A stretch of DNA of 64,000 nt from Providencia rettgeri. Lineage in GTDB: Bacteria; Pseudomonadota; Gammaproteobacteria; Enterobacterales; Enterobacteriaceae. Shown one piece after another: positions 18,948 to 29,750 of this stretch. How positions within the stretch are numbered: the first letter of the stretch is position 1; every line of letters starts with the position of its first letter. Below the pieces are notes generated by a model. That model made no database searches. It was not told the origin of the DNA and saw nothing but the letters and a program-made list of their open reading frames with translations. Both the position numbers and the translations under genes were made by a program. The DNA lies in contig NZ_CP053896.1 of assembly GCF_013255915.1 (NCBI RefSeq), positions 4,526,001 through 4,590,000 of the forward strand, given 5' to 3'.

Positions 18948-19958
18948 TTAATTTAGTTTAACCCAGAAATACTGAAGATTATTTTTTATCCCAGAGAAAA
19001 CCTTTCCTTGGTTAAACATATGCTTCGCACAATAACGCAAATGATTACTGCTTTTAGCCTTCAGTAACGGAATATTTTTCCAAGGCGATGCGTCCTTTGC
19101 ACTAATAAAGGGTTGAGCTGTTGGATAATTCGCCCACTCATGCCAAGGCTTAGTTGGGCCAATATAATGAATCAATACCGTTTCAGGCGTGATTGGGTTT
19201 TCTTTTTTGCCTTTTTGCAGCTCATAATTGATGCTGTATTGAGTGTTATATTTGCCATCAAGGTAAATGACTTTCCCTGTTAATAGCATATTTAAAATGT
19301 CTTGGTCTAAATAGGATAATTTTGCTTTCACAGCATCTTGGGAAAGTAAATCCATTGCTTTAGTTGAGATATCAAATTTTGACCAATTCACTAAATTTAA
19401 AACTAAAAACCCTGCATTAAAATACCCCGAAGCAATACTTGGGACTCCTAGAGCATCAGCTCTTTTTTGCCACCAATTGCGATCCCTTTCAGGCACAACA
19501 GCAGCGATTTCATCATCTTTAAATTGAATATTTAGCAATGGCTGCAGCGTTCCTTGGCACATAATATCTGCATCCATATAGATCATTCTATTTAACTGGT
19601 TTGAAAAGTAGTCCGCAATAATAAACCTAAAATAAGTTGCATATGACCAATTTTTGGTACTTGGAAGCGATTTAAGCTGTTCACAGTCAACTAAATAAAC
19701 TTTAATACTCGTCTTATATTGCTCAGCGAGCTGTTTAAATAATTTATTTTGCTCATCATCAAAATAGTCAGTAAATACATGAAATGAAAAAGAGATATCA
19801 GGATTGGTTTTCAATAAAGAAGCAATCGAGATCCCACAACCATATAGAAAATTACGGTCAATCCCATAGGAAATATGTAAGCTATCATTATTAACAATCG
19901 CATCAGATGACGATAAATCAATTTGTTGTGTAACCGCATTTTCTTTATTGAAGAACAT
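18948..19958 (-). CDS. Family 8 LPS core glycosyltransferase (WaaI/WaaO-like)
   Basis: GT8 enzyme, 336 residues, with the nucleotide site ISYGIDRNFLYGCGISIASLL, the DXD in MIYMDADIMCQG, SGYFNAGFLVLNLVNW, DQDILN and PWHEWANYPTAQPF. It is closest in layout to E. coli WaaI/WaaO, which add the second outer-core hexose. It sits immediately after waaP, the position of waaI/waaO in E. coli-type operons (with waaS/B lost). The paralogue at 16682-17698 shares the same motifs. Donor sugar unknown. Confidence 0.85.
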   Translation of the reverse strand: MFFNKENAVTQQIDLSSSDAIVNNDSLHISYGIDRNFLYGCGISIASLLKTNPDISFSFHVFTDYFDDEQNKLFKQLAEQYKTSIKVYLVDCEQLKSLPSTKNWSYATYFRFIIADYFSNQLNRMIYMDADIMCQGTLQPLLNIQFKDDEIAAVVPERDRNWWQKRADALGVPSIASGYFNAGFLVLNLVNWSKFDISTKAMDLLSQDAVKAKLSYLDQDILNMLLTGKVIYLDGKYNTQYSINYELQKGKKENPITPETVLIHYIGPTKPWHEWANYPTAQPFISAKDASPWKNIPLLKAKSSNHLRYCAKHMFNQGKVFSGIKNNLQYFWVKLN

Positions 19959-19982
19959 TTATATCTCTCTTCTTTCTTTGAC

Positions 19983-20780
19983 TTACAATGACTTTCTAAT
20001 TGTACGTTCTTTAATTTGTGCAGCTTTGCTTTCCGCTTTAGCGATCAATGACGCTTCCTGTTGCAAAATATCTCGTAGCGATAAGCCAAAGTAGACTTTC
20101 ATAAAACGAAGAACATCACGCTGAGTGAGCCCAATATTTAATGATGAATAATATAAACCAATTAAGTCTTTATTTCGCCAACGAATTGGAACAGAATTTC
20201 TGAGTTGTGCTCTGTGCAAATCAATAACCGATATTTTTAGCTGCTCTTCATTTCCCGTAAATGGCAAATGCAGTAAAAAATGGCAAATATAACAATCACG
20301 ATGGTTAATACCCGTTGCGTGCATTTTACGCACCATTTTCGCGACCCGACGAATAATCATTTGCTTGGTACTGAAAGTTGGCGGGTTATCTAACCAATTT
20401 GCACAATAATCTTCCAAACTCACCGTCGGGGTCAAATCTTCAGTAATAATAAAGGAGTGGCGACGAAGAGGATTAACCCCTTTTTGCCCGAACGCCCGGC
20501 CATTCATAGTATCCACTCCAACTTGGGTAAGTTGATGAATAGCATTCCACTCTCTATCAGCCCCTAATACCGGCAACCGAAAAGATAATAAGTTTTTAAG
20601 GACTTCTTTCAGTGTAGTCCCATAATGAATTTTTATAAAATAGCTACGCCCTTCAAGTTCAAAACGCAGCGTTTTACGTGTCTCTAACGCACGAAAAACT
20701 TCACCTTGTAACTTATCAGCTTCGATAAAGGGATCTTTATTTTTCCATAATTCACTAAAAGGGGTTTTTAACTCAATCAT
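19983..20780 (-). CDS. waaP: LPS core heptose(I) kinase
   Basis: Phosphorylates heptose I of the inner core, a modification needed for outer-membrane stability. The 265 residues match E. coli WaaP throughout: the [12 protein letters not shown] lysine region, [36 protein letters not shown], and the kinase catalytic loop [14 protein letters not shown] followed by SVIDLHRAQ (metal-binding Asp). It overlaps waaG by 4 nt (ATGA). The second-heptose kinase gene (waaY) is not beside it; a likely one is at 39210. Confidence 0.97.
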   Translation of the reverse strand: MIELKTPFSELWKNKDPFIEADKLQGEVFRALETRKTLRFELEGRSYFIKIHYGTTLKEVLKNLLSFRLPVLGADREWNAIHQLTQVGVDTMNGRAFGQKGVNPLRRHSFIITEDLTPTVSLEDYCANWLDNPPTFSTKQMIIRRVAKMVRKMHATGINHRDCYICHFLLHLPFTGNEEQLKISVIDLHRAQLRNSVPIRWRNKDLIGLYYSSLNIGLTQRDVLRFMKVYFGLSLRDILQQEASLIAKAESKAAQIKERTIRKSL

Positions 20781-21898
20781 TTGCTTCCCCCTAAAATAAT
20801 ATCTGCGGCTTTTTCTGGTAAACTATACAAATCTTCTGTATCCGCAAAATAGCGCGCATTACTTGCCCATTGTGCTAATTGAGCCGGACTTTTTAAACTA
20901 TTTTCTAAAGCCACGTTTAAAACGGTTTGCTCAAAAGGTTCGTTTACCACAATACCGCATTGAGCTTGGCTAATAAATGAAGCATATCCACATACTTCTG
21001 TGACAATAATCGGTAAACCTGCAGTAATCGCTTCTAATAACACGATACCTGCGGCTTCTTGATAAGCTGGATGCATTAATATATCGGCTGCTGCCATTAA
21101 TTCTGCAATATCATTACGTCCACTAAAGAAAGAGACTTGTGAGCCGATTCCTAGCGTTTTCGCTAACTGCTGGTATTTCACCGGTTTATCTTGGCCAACT
21201 ACCATCAATAACGTGTTTTTCTTAATGTCTTCGGGCAACGCCGCAATGGCTTTTATGGTCCGGTCAACACCTTTACGTTTGAAGTCAGAGCCTACCTGCA
21301 ATACTAAAAATGCAGATTCAGGTATTTGATTTTTTTCACGATAAACTCTTTTGGCGTCAGCAATTTGTTTATCATATTTTCTATCTTGGGCAATACCGGG
21401 AGGTAGCATATGAAAACGCTCATTTTCAGTTCCATAATGCTTTTTAAAATGACTAATTTGATGTGGCGTTAACATTAATAGCTGTGTCGGTTTCCCCACT
21501 GCAAAAACCGCTTTTTCAAATGCGGCATAGTGTTTATAGCGAGGTGTCAGCTTATACAAAAACCCTTTTTCTTCAGCGACTTTTTGTGCATAACAGACAT
21601 CAGCTGCATAATAAACATCCAACCCTGGCATTTTATTGAAACCAATTATCCGCTCAGCAGGATGCTGCTTTAAATGAGCTAACACCCAGTCGCAATATTG
21701 TGCATTTCGCCCATGATTCGTCTTTGAAGTTACCGGCACGATAATAATTTCAAAACCACTAGGCTTATCACCTTCCCATGATTGGGTATAAACACGGACG
21801 TGATGACCACGTGACTGGCATTCAGTTGCAATACGTAGGAAATCCCGCTGTAACCCACCAAACGGAAAGTATTTATATAAGCAAAATGCCAGATTCAT
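20777..21898 (-). CDS. waaG: LPS glucosyltransferase I
   Basis: GT4 enzyme adding the first outer-core glucose to heptose II. The 373 residues align with E. coli WaaG end to end: [61 protein letters not shown] and the EX7E motif [14 protein letters not shown]. Second gene of the waaQGP core operon, starting one base after the waaQ stop. Confidence 0.97.
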   Translation of the reverse strand: MNLAFCLYKYFPFGGLQRDFLRIATECQSRGHHVRVYTQSWEGDKPSGFEIIIVPVTSKTNHGRNAQYCDWVLAHLKQHPAERIIGFNKMPGLDVYYAADVCYAQKVAEEKGFLYKLTPRYKHYAAFEKAVFAVGKPTQLLMLTPHQISHFKKHYGTENERFHMLPPGIAQDRKYDKQIADAKRVYREKNQIPESAFLVLQVGSDFKRKGVDRTIKAIAALPEDIKKNTLLMVVGQDKPVKYQQLAKTLGIGSQVSFFSGRNDIAELMAAADILMHPAYQEAAGIVLLEAITAGLPIIVTEVCGYASFISQAQCGIVVNEPFEQTVLNVALENSLKSPAQLAQWASNARYFADTEDLYSLPEKAADIILGGSK

Positions 21899-21899
21899 G

Positions 21900-22964
21900 T
21901 TAATACCTTGTCATCATAGAGCGAATATTCATCGGCAACATTTTCTCTGTTGCTTTAATTACATCAGAAGCTGGAATAATGGATAAATACTTTTTATCAC
22001 GATCTAGCTCTTCTCTCGGTGGCATAGTTTCATAATCACCCGCCCAAAACTGAACGACATTATCGCTCCAAGGCCGCCAAAAAATATGATTTGTCGCACC
22101 GAAAAGGCACACTATTGGCGTTTTAACTGCAGCAGCAATGTGCATTGGTGCCGAATCAACACCAATAAATAAAGCGGCATGAGCAATCAATGCGCCTAGC
22201 TCAGGAAATGAAGTTTTCCCTGCAAGCTCAGTAACGGGCTTTGTTCGGCAGCCATTTGCAATATCACTGATACATTCCAAATCTTCTTTACTCGGCCCCG
22301 AAGTTAAAACCACTTGATAACCCCGAGACTGCAATGCATCAATGACGGCTGAGAATTTTTCATTATCCCAACACTTAAAGGCTTGGCGTGCTGTTGGTTG
22401 GATGACGACATAGCTACTATGGACACCAAGGCTTAATAACCTTTCATCAATATTTTTCCAATCCTGCTCTGAATAAGACATCGTTAGATGTGTTTTTAGT
22501 TCTTTTATTTCTAACGGCTTGAGCACTGATAGGTTATTTAGAACAACATGTTCGCCTTCAGGTTCTGTCAAATGCGTAAAACTATTACACCAATATTTAG
22601 AGTCTCGGTGGGCAAACTGATGGGAAATTTTTGTACTAGCAGGAATTGCTCGAACCAATACACTCACCATCCATTGGTCTGCTAGATTAACAACTAAATC
22701 ATATTTATTTTTACGCAGCTTTAGCAGTAATTTAATAAAATTACATGCTTTACTCAGCCCACCACTTTTTTTCCCTGCCATGCCGTACAAAGCGTTAATT
22801 TCAGCATTTTCAGAGAGGATAGGGATAGTATCCTGATAAAGCAAAACATCAATTTCAGCATCAGGATATTGGTGTTTTAATGAGCTGATAACCGGTGTTG
22901 TCAGCAGCATGTCCCCATGAAACCTCATCTTGATCACAAGAATTTTTTTAAACTGTTTTTTCAC
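21900..22964 (-). CDS. waaQ: LPS heptosyltransferase III
   Basis: GT9 enzyme that adds the branching heptose III to heptose II. The 354 residues have VIKMRFHGDMLLTTPVISSL, DLVVNLADQWMV, VIQPTARQAFKCWDNEKF and the donor site FIGVDSAPMHIAAAVKTPIVCLFGAT, all as in E. coli WaaQ. The start is a GTG at 22964; E. coli WaaQ also has a short tail before RILVIKMRF. First gene of the leftward core operon. I looked upstream for the RfaH recruiting ops sequence (GGCGGTAG) and did not find it. Confidence 0.95.
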   Translation of the reverse strand: MKKQFKKILVIKMRFHGDMLLTTPVISSLKHQYPDAEIDVLLYQDTIPILSENAEINALYGMAGKKSGGLSKACNFIKLLLKLRKNKYDLVVNLADQWMVSVLVRAIPASTKISHQFAHRDSKYWCNSFTHLTEPEGEHVVLNNLSVLKPLEIKELKTHLTMSYSEQDWKNIDERLLSLGVHSSYVVIQPTARQAFKCWDNEKFSAVIDALQSRGYQVVLTSGPSKEDLECISDIANGCRTKPVTELAGKTSFPELGALIAHAALFIGVDSAPMHIAAAVKTPIVCLFGATNHIFWRPWSDNVVQFWAGDYETMPPREELDRDKKYLSIIPASDVIKATEKMLPMNIRSMMTRY

Positions 22965-23120
22965 CAGGCACTCTTAATCAAGTCTATATGTAAAAGACAA
23001 TAGTCATTCGACAACAAATATCATTATTAATTCAATGAATACTCTCTATGTTACTACTTTCATTATAATGGTCATAGCTTCGAATGCGCATATCATCGAT
23101 AACCCAAATTTTAGGTAAAA

Positions 23121-23146
23121 AAAAACTCAGCCGAAGCTGAGTTTTT
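23121..23146. terminator. Terminator of rpmB-rpmG
   Basis: Perfect 11-bp stem AAAAACTCAGC/GCTGAGTTTTT with a CGAA tetraloop, giving U-runs on both strands. It lies 16 bases after the rpmG stop and ends the ribosomal protein transcript before the waaQ promoter. Confidence 0.85.
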
Positions 23147-23162
23147 AACGCAGAAAGCAAAA

Positions 23163-23333
<171 letters not shown>

Positions 23334-23341
23334 TTAGCTCC

Positions 23342-23599
<258 letters not shown>

Positions 23600-23852
23600 T
23601 CAGCTCGAGCTTTTTTGTTCTGGGTATGGCCGCCTCGTCAGGCTTAGGAGCCCATCTCAGCAAACTTTCATTGACTGAAAAAACCGTTAATACCTGAATA
23701 AAGATTTACTTTACTAAGACGTAAAAATTTACTGAGATAGGCCCTTCTCGCCAAACCCAAGATCCTTAAAGGTGGCGTAGTATACGCTTTCAATCGTTTT
23801 CACTCAAGCCCAACACAAAGAAAGTTGTCATTTTTTAGGCAAAAAAATAATT

Positions 23853-24572
23853 TTATAACCACCCTCGTTCTACAAATGACACACATTGCTTATGCCCGAC
23901 GACAAAATGGTCAAGTAGTTTAATCCCCATAATAGCGCAAGCTCGCTGGATTCGCTCTGTCACTTGCCTATCAGCTGTACTGGGTTCTGGGTTACCCGAT
24001 GGATGATTATGGGCTAATATAATGCCGTTCGCATTCATTTTTATGGCAAAGCGAATAATTTCTCTGGGGTGGACTTCAACTTTGTTCAAAGTACCTTTAA
24101 ACAACTCTTCATGGCAAATAATTTGATTTTTATTATTTAAAAATATCACGACAAAAACTTCACGCTCTTGCCCTGCGAATAAATCCAACAACTTTGCTTT
24201 CAACTGTTCAGGCCCAGTCATCACATCTTCATATAAAAATTGTTCAGAGAAAAAGCGTCGAGCTAGTTCACTGACGGCCTGTAGTTGGGTAAATTTACAA
24301 CTCCCCATTCCTTTACAGTGTTTTAGTTTTTCGTAGTCTGCTTGTAGAAGCAAATATACTGAACCAAACTCCTGTATTAAACGCTTCGCAAGCTGCAAAA
24401 CAGGTTCACCTTGGCTCCCTGTACGCAAAAAAATAGCGAGTAGCTCAGCATCAGATAACGCAGCCGCCCCGTATGCGAGTAGCTTTTCTCTTGGTGGTAA
24501 GTCTAGATGTTCACTCATCATATTCTTTGTCCCTAAATCCCTTGCATCCTTTTTATCTAGCCTAAAAAACAT
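23853..24572 (-). CDS. radC: RadC family protein (JAB/MPN domain)
   Basis: Member of the RadC/UPF0758 family; despite the name, its function in DNA repair is not established. The 239 residues have an N-terminal helix-hairpin-helix part (PREKLLAYGAAALSDAELLAIFLRTG; HCKGMGSCKFTQLQAVSEL) and a C-terminal JAMM metal site HNHPSGNPEPSTAD preceded by EVHPREIIR. The ATG at 24572 has GAGGGG eight bases upstream; an ATG pair at 24521/24518 with AGGGAC upstream is an alternative start that would fit shorter relatives. Divergent from coaBC, same order as E. coli. Confidence 0.93.
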   Translation of the reverse strand: MFFRLDKKDARDLGTKNMMSEHLDLPPREKLLAYGAAALSDAELLAIFLRTGSQGEPVLQLAKRLIQEFGSVYLLLQADYEKLKHCKGMGSCKFTQLQAVSELARRFFSEQFLYEDVMTGPEQLKAKLLDLFAGQEREVFVVIFLNNKNQIICHEELFKGTLNKVEVHPREIIRFAIKMNANGIILAHNHPSGNPEPSTADRQVTERIQRACAIMGIKLLDHFVVGHKQCVSFVERGWL

Positions 24573-24701
24573 TCACAACCCCTCACATATGGGTTTGCGT
24601 AGCGCTTCGCAAAAATAGTACTGTGACGAAAAATCGAGCGCGCCACCTCTAGCTTCTCTGTGGTAATATGCCACCCATGTTGACCGAATTGGATAAAAAT
24701 A

Positions 24702-25913
24702 ATGAATCAACTATCACTATTAGGTAAGCAGATAGTTATTGGTATTAGTGGGGGCATTGCCGCTTATAAAATCCCTGAACTCACCCGCCGTTTGCGTGAT
24801 AAAGGTGCGATTGTGCGTGTTGTGATGACTCAAGGTGCAAAAGCCTTTATTACACCTTTAACCTTGCAAGCCGTTTCAGGGCATCCAGTTTCCGATGACT
24901 TACTTGACCCTGCCGCTGAGGCTGCTATGGGTCACATTGAACTCGCTAAGTGGGCAGATATCATTATTCTTGCGCCTGCTACTGCAGATTTAATTGCTCG
25001 CCTCAGTGCAGGAATGGCAAATGATTTACTCACAACAGTTTGTCTTGCTTCCACTGCACCAATTGCACTTGTGCCAGCAATGAACCAACAAATGTACAAA
25101 GCAAAAGCAACACAAGAAAATTTAATCAAATTGCAACAACGCCAATGTATGATTTGGGGGCCAGACGCAGGTAGCCAAGCTTGTGGTGATATTGGCCCTG
25201 GTCGCATGATTGACCCACTAGAAATTGTTCGTCTAACCAGTGAGTTTTTTACCCCTAAACTCGACTTACAAGGCATCAAATTAATGATCACTGCTGGCCC
25301 AACACGGGAAGCACTCGACCCCGTTCGTTTCATCAGCAACCATAGTTCGGGGAAAATGGGTTTTGCCATTGCTAAGGCAGCCAGTCAACGTGGTGCTGAC
25401 GTCACTTTGATTGCGGGCCCTGTAAATATTGAAACACCAGAAGGGGTTAAGCGGATTGATGTCACGAGCGGCCTAGAAATGTATGAGCAAGTTCATCAAA
25501 CCATTACAGAGCAAAATATTTTTATTGGTTGCGCCGCAGTTGCAGATTACCGAGCAAAAAACATTGCTGAAAACAAAATAAAAAAACAAGGTGATGAAGT
25601 TTCGATTACACTTATCAAAAATCCAGATATCGTGGCTAGTGTCGGCAACCTAAAACACAATAGGCCATATGTTGTTGGGTTTGCAGCTGAGACCCAAAAT
25701 GTGGAAGAATACGCACGCCAAAAACGACAGCAAAAACAACTCGATCTCATTTGTGCCAATGACGTCTCACTAGCAGACAATGGATTTAATAGCGATAACA
25801 ACGCGTTACATATTTTTGATGCTAACGGTGATACACGTTTGCCTCACTGCAATAAAAACGAATTAAGCCACTATTTACTTGACGAGATACTTCAACGTTA
25901 TGAAAAAAATTGA
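24702..25913 (+). CDS. coaBC: Bifunctional phosphopantothenoylcysteine decarboxylase/synthetase
   Basis: Makes 4'-phosphopantetheine from phosphopantothenate and cysteine in two steps. The N-terminal CoaC flavoprotein domain (about 1-190) has [14 protein letters not shown], the catalytic histidine in [21 protein letters not shown] and the GDIGPGRM loop. The C-terminal CoaB domain (about 191-403) has [25 protein letters not shown] and [11 protein letters not shown] with the conserved lysine. The 403 residues match E. coli Dfp (406). It overlaps dut by 14 nt. Confidence 0.97.
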   Translation: MNQLSLLGKQIVIGISGGIAAYKIPELTRRLRDKGAIVRVVMTQGAKAFITPLTLQAVSGHPVSDDLLDPAAEAAMGHIELAKWADIIILAPATADLIARLSAGMANDLLTTVCLASTAPIALVPAMNQQMYKAKATQENLIKLQQRQCMIWGPDAGSQACGDIGPGRMIDPLEIVRLTSEFFTPKLDLQGIKLMITAGPTREALDPVRFISNHSSGKMGFAIAKAASQRGADVTLIAGPVNIETPEGVKRIDVTSGLEMYEQVHQTITEQNIFIGCAAVADYRAKNIAENKIKKQGDEVSITLIKNPDIVASVGNLKHNRPYVVGFAAETQNVEEYARQKRQQKQLDLICANDVSLADNGFNSDNNALHIFDANGDTRLPHCNKNELSHYLLDEILQRYEKN

Positions 25914-26355
25914 CCTAAAAATCCTTGATAGCCGTATCGGTAATGAATTTCCTCTACCAGCCTACGCCACTACAGGTTCTGCTGGTTTAGATTTACGTGC
26001 ATGCCTTGATGCACCTATCGATCTGGCACCAGGTCAAACAGAACTTATTCCAACGGGTTTAGCCATTCACATTGCTGATGAAAGCCTTGCTGCTGTGATC
26101 TTACCTCGTTCAGGTTTAGGACATAAACATGGCGTCGTACTTGGTAACCTAGTTGGGCTCATTGACTCTGATTATCAAGGGCAACTTATGGTGTCTGTCT
26201 GGAACCGTAGTGATAAAGCTTTTACCATTGAACCCGGTGAGCGTATGGCTCAAATGGTATTTGTCCCGGTTGTTCAGGCAGAATTTAATATTGTTGATGA
26301 TTTTGACGCAACAGAGCGTGGGGCTGGCGGTTTCGGCCATTCCGGCCGTCAATAA
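25900..26355 (+). CDS. dut: dUTP diphosphatase
   Basis: Hydrolyses dUTP to dUMP and PPi, keeping uracil out of DNA and feeding dTMP synthesis; homotrimer. The 151 residues equal E. coli Dut. The five dUTPase motifs are present, among them [38 protein letters not shown] and the C-terminal arm [11 protein letters not shown]. Start at ATG 25900, seven codons inside the longest frame, by alignment. It begins inside the coaBC end. Confidence 0.98.
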   Translation: MKKIDLKILDSRIGNEFPLPAYATTGSAGLDLRACLDAPIDLAPGQTELIPTGLAIHIADESLAAVILPRSGLGHKHGVVLGNLVGLIDSDYQGQLMVSVWNRSDKAFTIEPGERMAQMVFVPVVQAEFNIVDDFDATERGAGGFGHSGRQ

Positions 26356-26382
26356 ATAGAATATCCTGATAACAAATATGCT

Positions 26383-26409
26383 AGATAGAACCTGAATTAG
26401 GTTCTATCT
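26383..26409 (+). terminator. Terminator of coaBC-dut
   Basis: Perfect 11-bp stem AGATAGAACCT/AGGTTCTATCT with a 5-base loop, followed by TTTAT. It separates dut from slmA. Confidence 0.75.
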
Positions 26410-26572
26410 TTATGAATAAAAACAATCAGCCGCATATTTTCTTTCAGGAAGCTTGCTCAACATTACTTATATTTTAAACATTTTTTAAATCCATTTTGCT
26501 TTGTAAGTCTCTTTACTAAGAGCAAAATTTTGGATAGTTTGTTTTGCTGTTTTAGCAGGGGTCTTATTAGAC

Positions 26573-27172
26573 ATGGCAGAAAAAGCGACAACACAAAAAC
26601 GTAACAGACGTGATGAGATTTTACAGGCTCTTGCGTTAATGTTAGAAAGTAGTGATGGTAGCCAACGCATTACAACAGCAAAACTTGCTGCTACGGTTGG
26701 TGTATCAGAGGCTGCGCTGTATCGTCATTTTCCGAGTAAAATGAAAATGTTCGATAGCCTCATTGGGTTTATTGAAGACTCATTGGTTTCGCGCATTAAT
26801 CTGATTTTAAGTGATGAAAAAGATACGATAATTAGAATTAAACTAATACTAGCGCTAATACTTGGTTTTTCAGAGAAAAACCCTGGGCTAACGCGTATAA
26901 TGACAGGCCACGCTCTGATGTTTGAGCAAGATAGGCTTCAAGATCGTATTAATCAATTATTTGAACGTATAGAATCGCAATTGCGGCAGGTGTTGAAAGA
27001 GAAAAAAATACGTGATGGTCATGGGTTTATTCATGATGAGTCACTGCTTGCTTCTCAGCTATTAGCCTTTTGTGAAGGAATGCTCTCACGTTTTGTACGT
27101 TCTGAGTTTCGTTATCGGCCAACCGTCGAGTTTGAATCGCGCTGGCCTTTAATTCTAGCTCAGTTACAATAA
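26573..27172 (+). CDS. slmA: Nucleoid occlusion factor SlmA
   Basis: TetR-family DNA-binding protein that blocks FtsZ ring assembly over the nucleoid. The 199 residues equal E. coli SlmA. The helix-turn-helix is [28 protein letters not shown] (about 31-60), and the C-terminal dimer domain contains [19 protein letters not shown] and [14 protein letters not shown]. It acts by binding scattered SBS sites rather than a neighbouring promoter. Monocistronic, between dut and pyrE as in E. coli. Confidence 0.97.
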   Translation: MAEKATTQKRNRRDEILQALALMLESSDGSQRITTAKLAATVGVSEAALYRHFPSKMKMFDSLIGFIEDSLVSRINLILSDEKDTIIRIKLILALILGFSEKNPGLTRIMTGHALMFEQDRLQDRINQLFERIESQLRQVLKEKKIRDGHGFIHDESLLASQLLAFCEGMLSRFVRSEFRYRPTVEFESRWPLILAQLQ

Positions 27173-27192
27173 CCGATTGTTTATACTACTCA

Positions 27193-27223
27193 CCCCGCCC
27201 ATCATTGGGCGAGGGCTTTTTTT
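27193..27223 (+). terminator. Terminator of slmA
   Basis: Stem CCCGCCCA/TGGGCGAGGG (with a small bulge) around TCAT, followed by a seven-T run; rho-independent. It runs into the last codons of convergent pyrE. Confidence 0.8.
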
Positions 27224-27866
27224 ACTCGATTCCGTATTGTTCGCGGTAAGCCTTCATAGCCGCTAAATGTTCCTGCATACCTTCCTGTTCAGAGAGGTAA
27301 GTGATTAAATCGCTCATGGTAATAATTGAGTAAACTTTACAGCCATAATCACGCTCAACCTCTTGCACTGCTGAAATGTCACCTTTACCTTTTTCTTGGC
27401 GATCAAGGCATAGCAAAACACCATTCAACGTCGCTTGTTGTTGTTTAATAATTTCCATTGACTCACGAATTGCCGTTCCTGCAGTAATGACATCATCAAC
27501 TACCACAACACGCCCTTTCAAAGGACTCCCAACTAACACGCCACCTTCCCCATGGTCTTTAGCTTCTTTGCGATTGAAGCAATATGGCATATCGATGTCA
27601 TGGTGTTCAGAAAGTGCTACCGCCGTCGTCGTTGCGATAGGGATCCCTTTATACGCAGGGCCAAAGATGACATCACACTCAATTGCACTATCTTGTAATG
27701 CTTGTGCATAAAAACGACCGACAAGTGCCAGATCACGCCCTGTATTAAATAACCCCGCATTGAAAAAATAAGGGCTTTTACGACCTGATTTCAGCGTAAA
27801 CTCACCAAATTTAAGTACCTGTTTTTTCATGGCAAGTTCAATAAAATCGCGCTGATAGGCTTTCAT
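27222..27866 (-). CDS. pyrE: Orotate phosphoribosyltransferase
   Basis: Joins orotate and PRPP to form OMP in pyrimidine synthesis. The 214 residues (E. coli 213) include [27 protein letters not shown], the catalytic loop [15 protein letters not shown] and the PRPP motif [17 protein letters not shown]. It is downstream of rph in one operon; the spacer holds a terminator positioned for UTP-sensitive attenuation. Confidence 0.98.
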   Translation of the reverse strand: MKAYQRDFIELAMKKQVLKFGEFTLKSGRKSPYFFNAGLFNTGRDLALVGRFYAQALQDSAIECDVIFGPAYKGIPIATTTAVALSEHHDIDMPYCFNRKEAKDHGEGGVLVGSPLKGRVVVVDDVITAGTAIRESMEIIKQQQATLNGVLLCLDRQEKGKGDISAVQEVERDYGCKVYSIITMSDLITYLSEQEGMQEHLAAMKAYREQYGIE

Positions 27867-27937
27867 TGGTCATTCTCCTCGTTGATGATTATTTATCTAT
27901 ATTCAAAGCTGCTAATTGGTTGATGAACCAGCAGACA

Positions 27938-27963
27938 TAAAAAAGGCGACTATTTAGCCGCCT
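27938..27963 (-). terminator. rph-pyrE attenuator
   Basis: On the transcribed (reverse) strand a stem AGGCGGCT/AGTCGCCT (loop AAAT) is followed by six U residues, starting about 15 bases after the rph stop. In E. coli the same arrangement couples translation at the end of rph to transcription into pyrE: slow RNA polymerase at low UTP lets ribosomes block the hairpin. A second stem with arms CTGCTGGTT/AATTAGCAG type pairing lies before pyrE. Confidence 0.8.
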
Positions 27964-27977
27964 AATTAATGATTAAC

Positions 27978-28691
27978 TTACTTCAGCGCTTCTCGCTGAG
28001 CTTCAAAAATGGTATTTAAACCTGTTTTAGCTAATGCCAATAGAGCAAGTAGCTCTTCATGACTAAATGGTTCGCCTTCTGCGGTGCCCTGCACTTCAAT
28101 CATTCGGCCATCATCCATCATCACAACATTCATATCTGTTTCAGCGGCAGAATCTTCAACATATTCAAGGTCACATAGGGCTTCTTGATTTACAATTCCG
28201 ACGGAAACGGCTGCAACCATTGATTTGAGTGGGCTTTTTGCAATTTTACCTTGCTCAACCATGTTATTCAGTGCATCAACTAGAGCCACACAGGCACCAG
28301 AAATCGCCGCTGTACGTGTACCGCCATCCGCTTGGATAACATCACAGTCTAAAGTAATGGTGTACTCGCCTAACTTTTTAAGGTCAACAGCAGCACGTAA
28401 AGAACGTGCAATTAACCGTTGGATTTCCATCGTACGACCCGTTTGTTTTCCTCGTGCAGCTTCACGTTGATTACGTGAATTTGTTGCGCGCGGTAACATA
28501 CCATACTCCGCTGTAACCCAACCTTGCCCCTGCCCTTTTAAAAAACGAGGAACACCTTCTTCAACAGTTGCATTACATAACACCTTCGTGTCGCCAAACT
28601 CAATAAGAACAGAGCCTTCTGCATGCTTAGTATAGTTGCGCGTGATGGTAATCGGGCGCATTTGGTCTGCTTGTCTATCTGCTGGGCGCAT
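27978..28691 (-). CDS. rph: Ribonuclease PH
   Basis: Phosphorolytic 3'-5' exoribonuclease that trims tRNA 3' ends. The 237 residues include MRP start, [33 protein letters not shown] (phosphate-binding Arg), and [19 protein letters not shown]. The C-terminus ([13 protein letters not shown]) is complete, unlike the frameshifted rph of E. coli K-12, so attenuation and enzyme are both expected to work. Divergent from yicC. Confidence 0.97.
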   Translation of the reverse strand: MRPADRQADQMRPITITRNYTKHAEGSVLIEFGDTKVLCNATVEEGVPRFLKGQGQGWVTAEYGMLPRATNSRNQREAARGKQTGRTMEIQRLIARSLRAAVDLKKLGEYTITLDCDVIQADGGTRTAAISGACVALVDALNNMVEQGKIAKSPLKSMVAAVSVGIVNQEALCDLEYVEDSAAETDMNVVMMDDGRMIEVQGTAEGEPFSHEELLALLALAKTGLNTIFEAQREALK

Positions 28692-28814
28692 GGTGTTATC
28701 TCCATTATCAACTCAAATTGGGACGCATTATACGTTGTTCAAGCGATAATGCCTATCCTGTCATCCTGCATAGCGTTATAATCTCCTAAATCTTTACGAT
28801 AATGGGAACGAATT

Positions 28815-29678
28815 ATGATCCGTAGTATGACCGCTTTTGCCCGTCGGGACATCAAGGGTGAATGGGGGAATGCGGCCTGGGAGCTGCGTTCCGTGAACCA
28901 ACGTTATTTAGAAACGTATATTCGCTTACCTGAGCAATTCAGAAGCCTTGAGCCTGTCATTCGCGAGCGCCTGCGTTCTCGCTTAACACGTGGAAAGGTG
29001 GAATGTAGTCTACGCTTTGAGTTAGATGGCGCAAATCGTGGCGAGTTAATCCTAAATGAGCAATTAGCCCGCCAATTAATCAGTGCTGCGAATTGGGTTA
29101 AAAATTACAGCCATGAAGGTGAAATCAACCCATTAGAAATTTTGCGTTGGCCTGGAGTGATGTCAGCTGGCGAGCAAGATTTAGACATAATTAGCGAACA
29201 ACTAATGGCAGGGTTAGATGAAGCGATTGATGCCTTTATCCAAAGCCGTGAAGCTGAAGGGGCATCCTTACATACACTTATTGAGCAGCGACTTGACGGT
29301 GTGCTAGCAGAGGTCGCCAAAGTACGTCAACACATGCCAGAAATTCTACAATGGCAACGTGAACGCTTACAAAACAAGTTAGAAGAAGCTGACATTCAAG
29401 TGGATAACAACCGCTTGGAACAGGAACTTATTCTATTGGCTCAACGTGTTGATGTTGCAGAAGAATTGGATAGATTAGAAGCACACGTTAAAGAAACACG
29501 TAATATCTTGAAGAAAAAAGAGGCAACTGGCCGCCGTCTTGACTTTATGATGCAAGAATTTAACCGTGAAGCGAATACGTTAGCGTCAAAATCAATTAAT
29601 AGCGAAGTCACAACTTCAGCAGTTGAGCTCAAAGTATTAATCGAACAAATGAGAGAACAGATTCAGAACATCGAATAA
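28815..29678 (+). CDS. yicC: YicC family endoribonuclease
   Basis: The 287 residues equal E. coli YicC: MIRSMTAFARRDIKGEWG, SVNQRYLETYIRLPEQFRSLEP at the start and a helical C-terminal domain with DRLEAHVKETRNILKKKEATGRRLDFMMQEFNRE. E. coli YicC is reported to promote decay of the small RNA RyhB and to act as an RNase. It occupies its conserved place divergent from rph. A strong terminator follows. Confidence 0.96.
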   Translation: MIRSMTAFARRDIKGEWGNAAWELRSVNQRYLETYIRLPEQFRSLEPVIRERLRSRLTRGKVECSLRFELDGANRGELILNEQLARQLISAANWVKNYSHEGEINPLEILRWPGVMSAGEQDLDIISEQLMAGLDEAIDAFIQSREAEGASLHTLIEQRLDGVLAEVAKVRQHMPEILQWQRERLQNKLEEADIQVDNNRLEQELILLAQRVDVAEELDRLEAHVKETRNILKKKEATGRRLDFMMQEFNREANTLASKSINSEVTTSAVELKVLIEQMREQIQNIE

Positions 29679-29703
29679 TCACTCTGTTACGATTTTAATC
29701 CAT

Positions 29704-29750
29704 AAAAAAGCCAACCGATGAAGTGACCTTATTTATCGTTTGGCTTTTTT
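29704..29750 (+). terminator. Terminator of yicC
   Basis: Long stem AAAAAAGCCAACCGAT/ATCGTTTGGCTTTTTT with one mismatch and a U-rich 3' arm. Confidence 0.85.

Noticed and set aside
22965-23120. JUMPstart/ops element for RfaH upstream of waaQ
   Set aside because: I looked for GGCGGTAG on the waaQ strand and did not find it, so RfaH control cannot be claimed.
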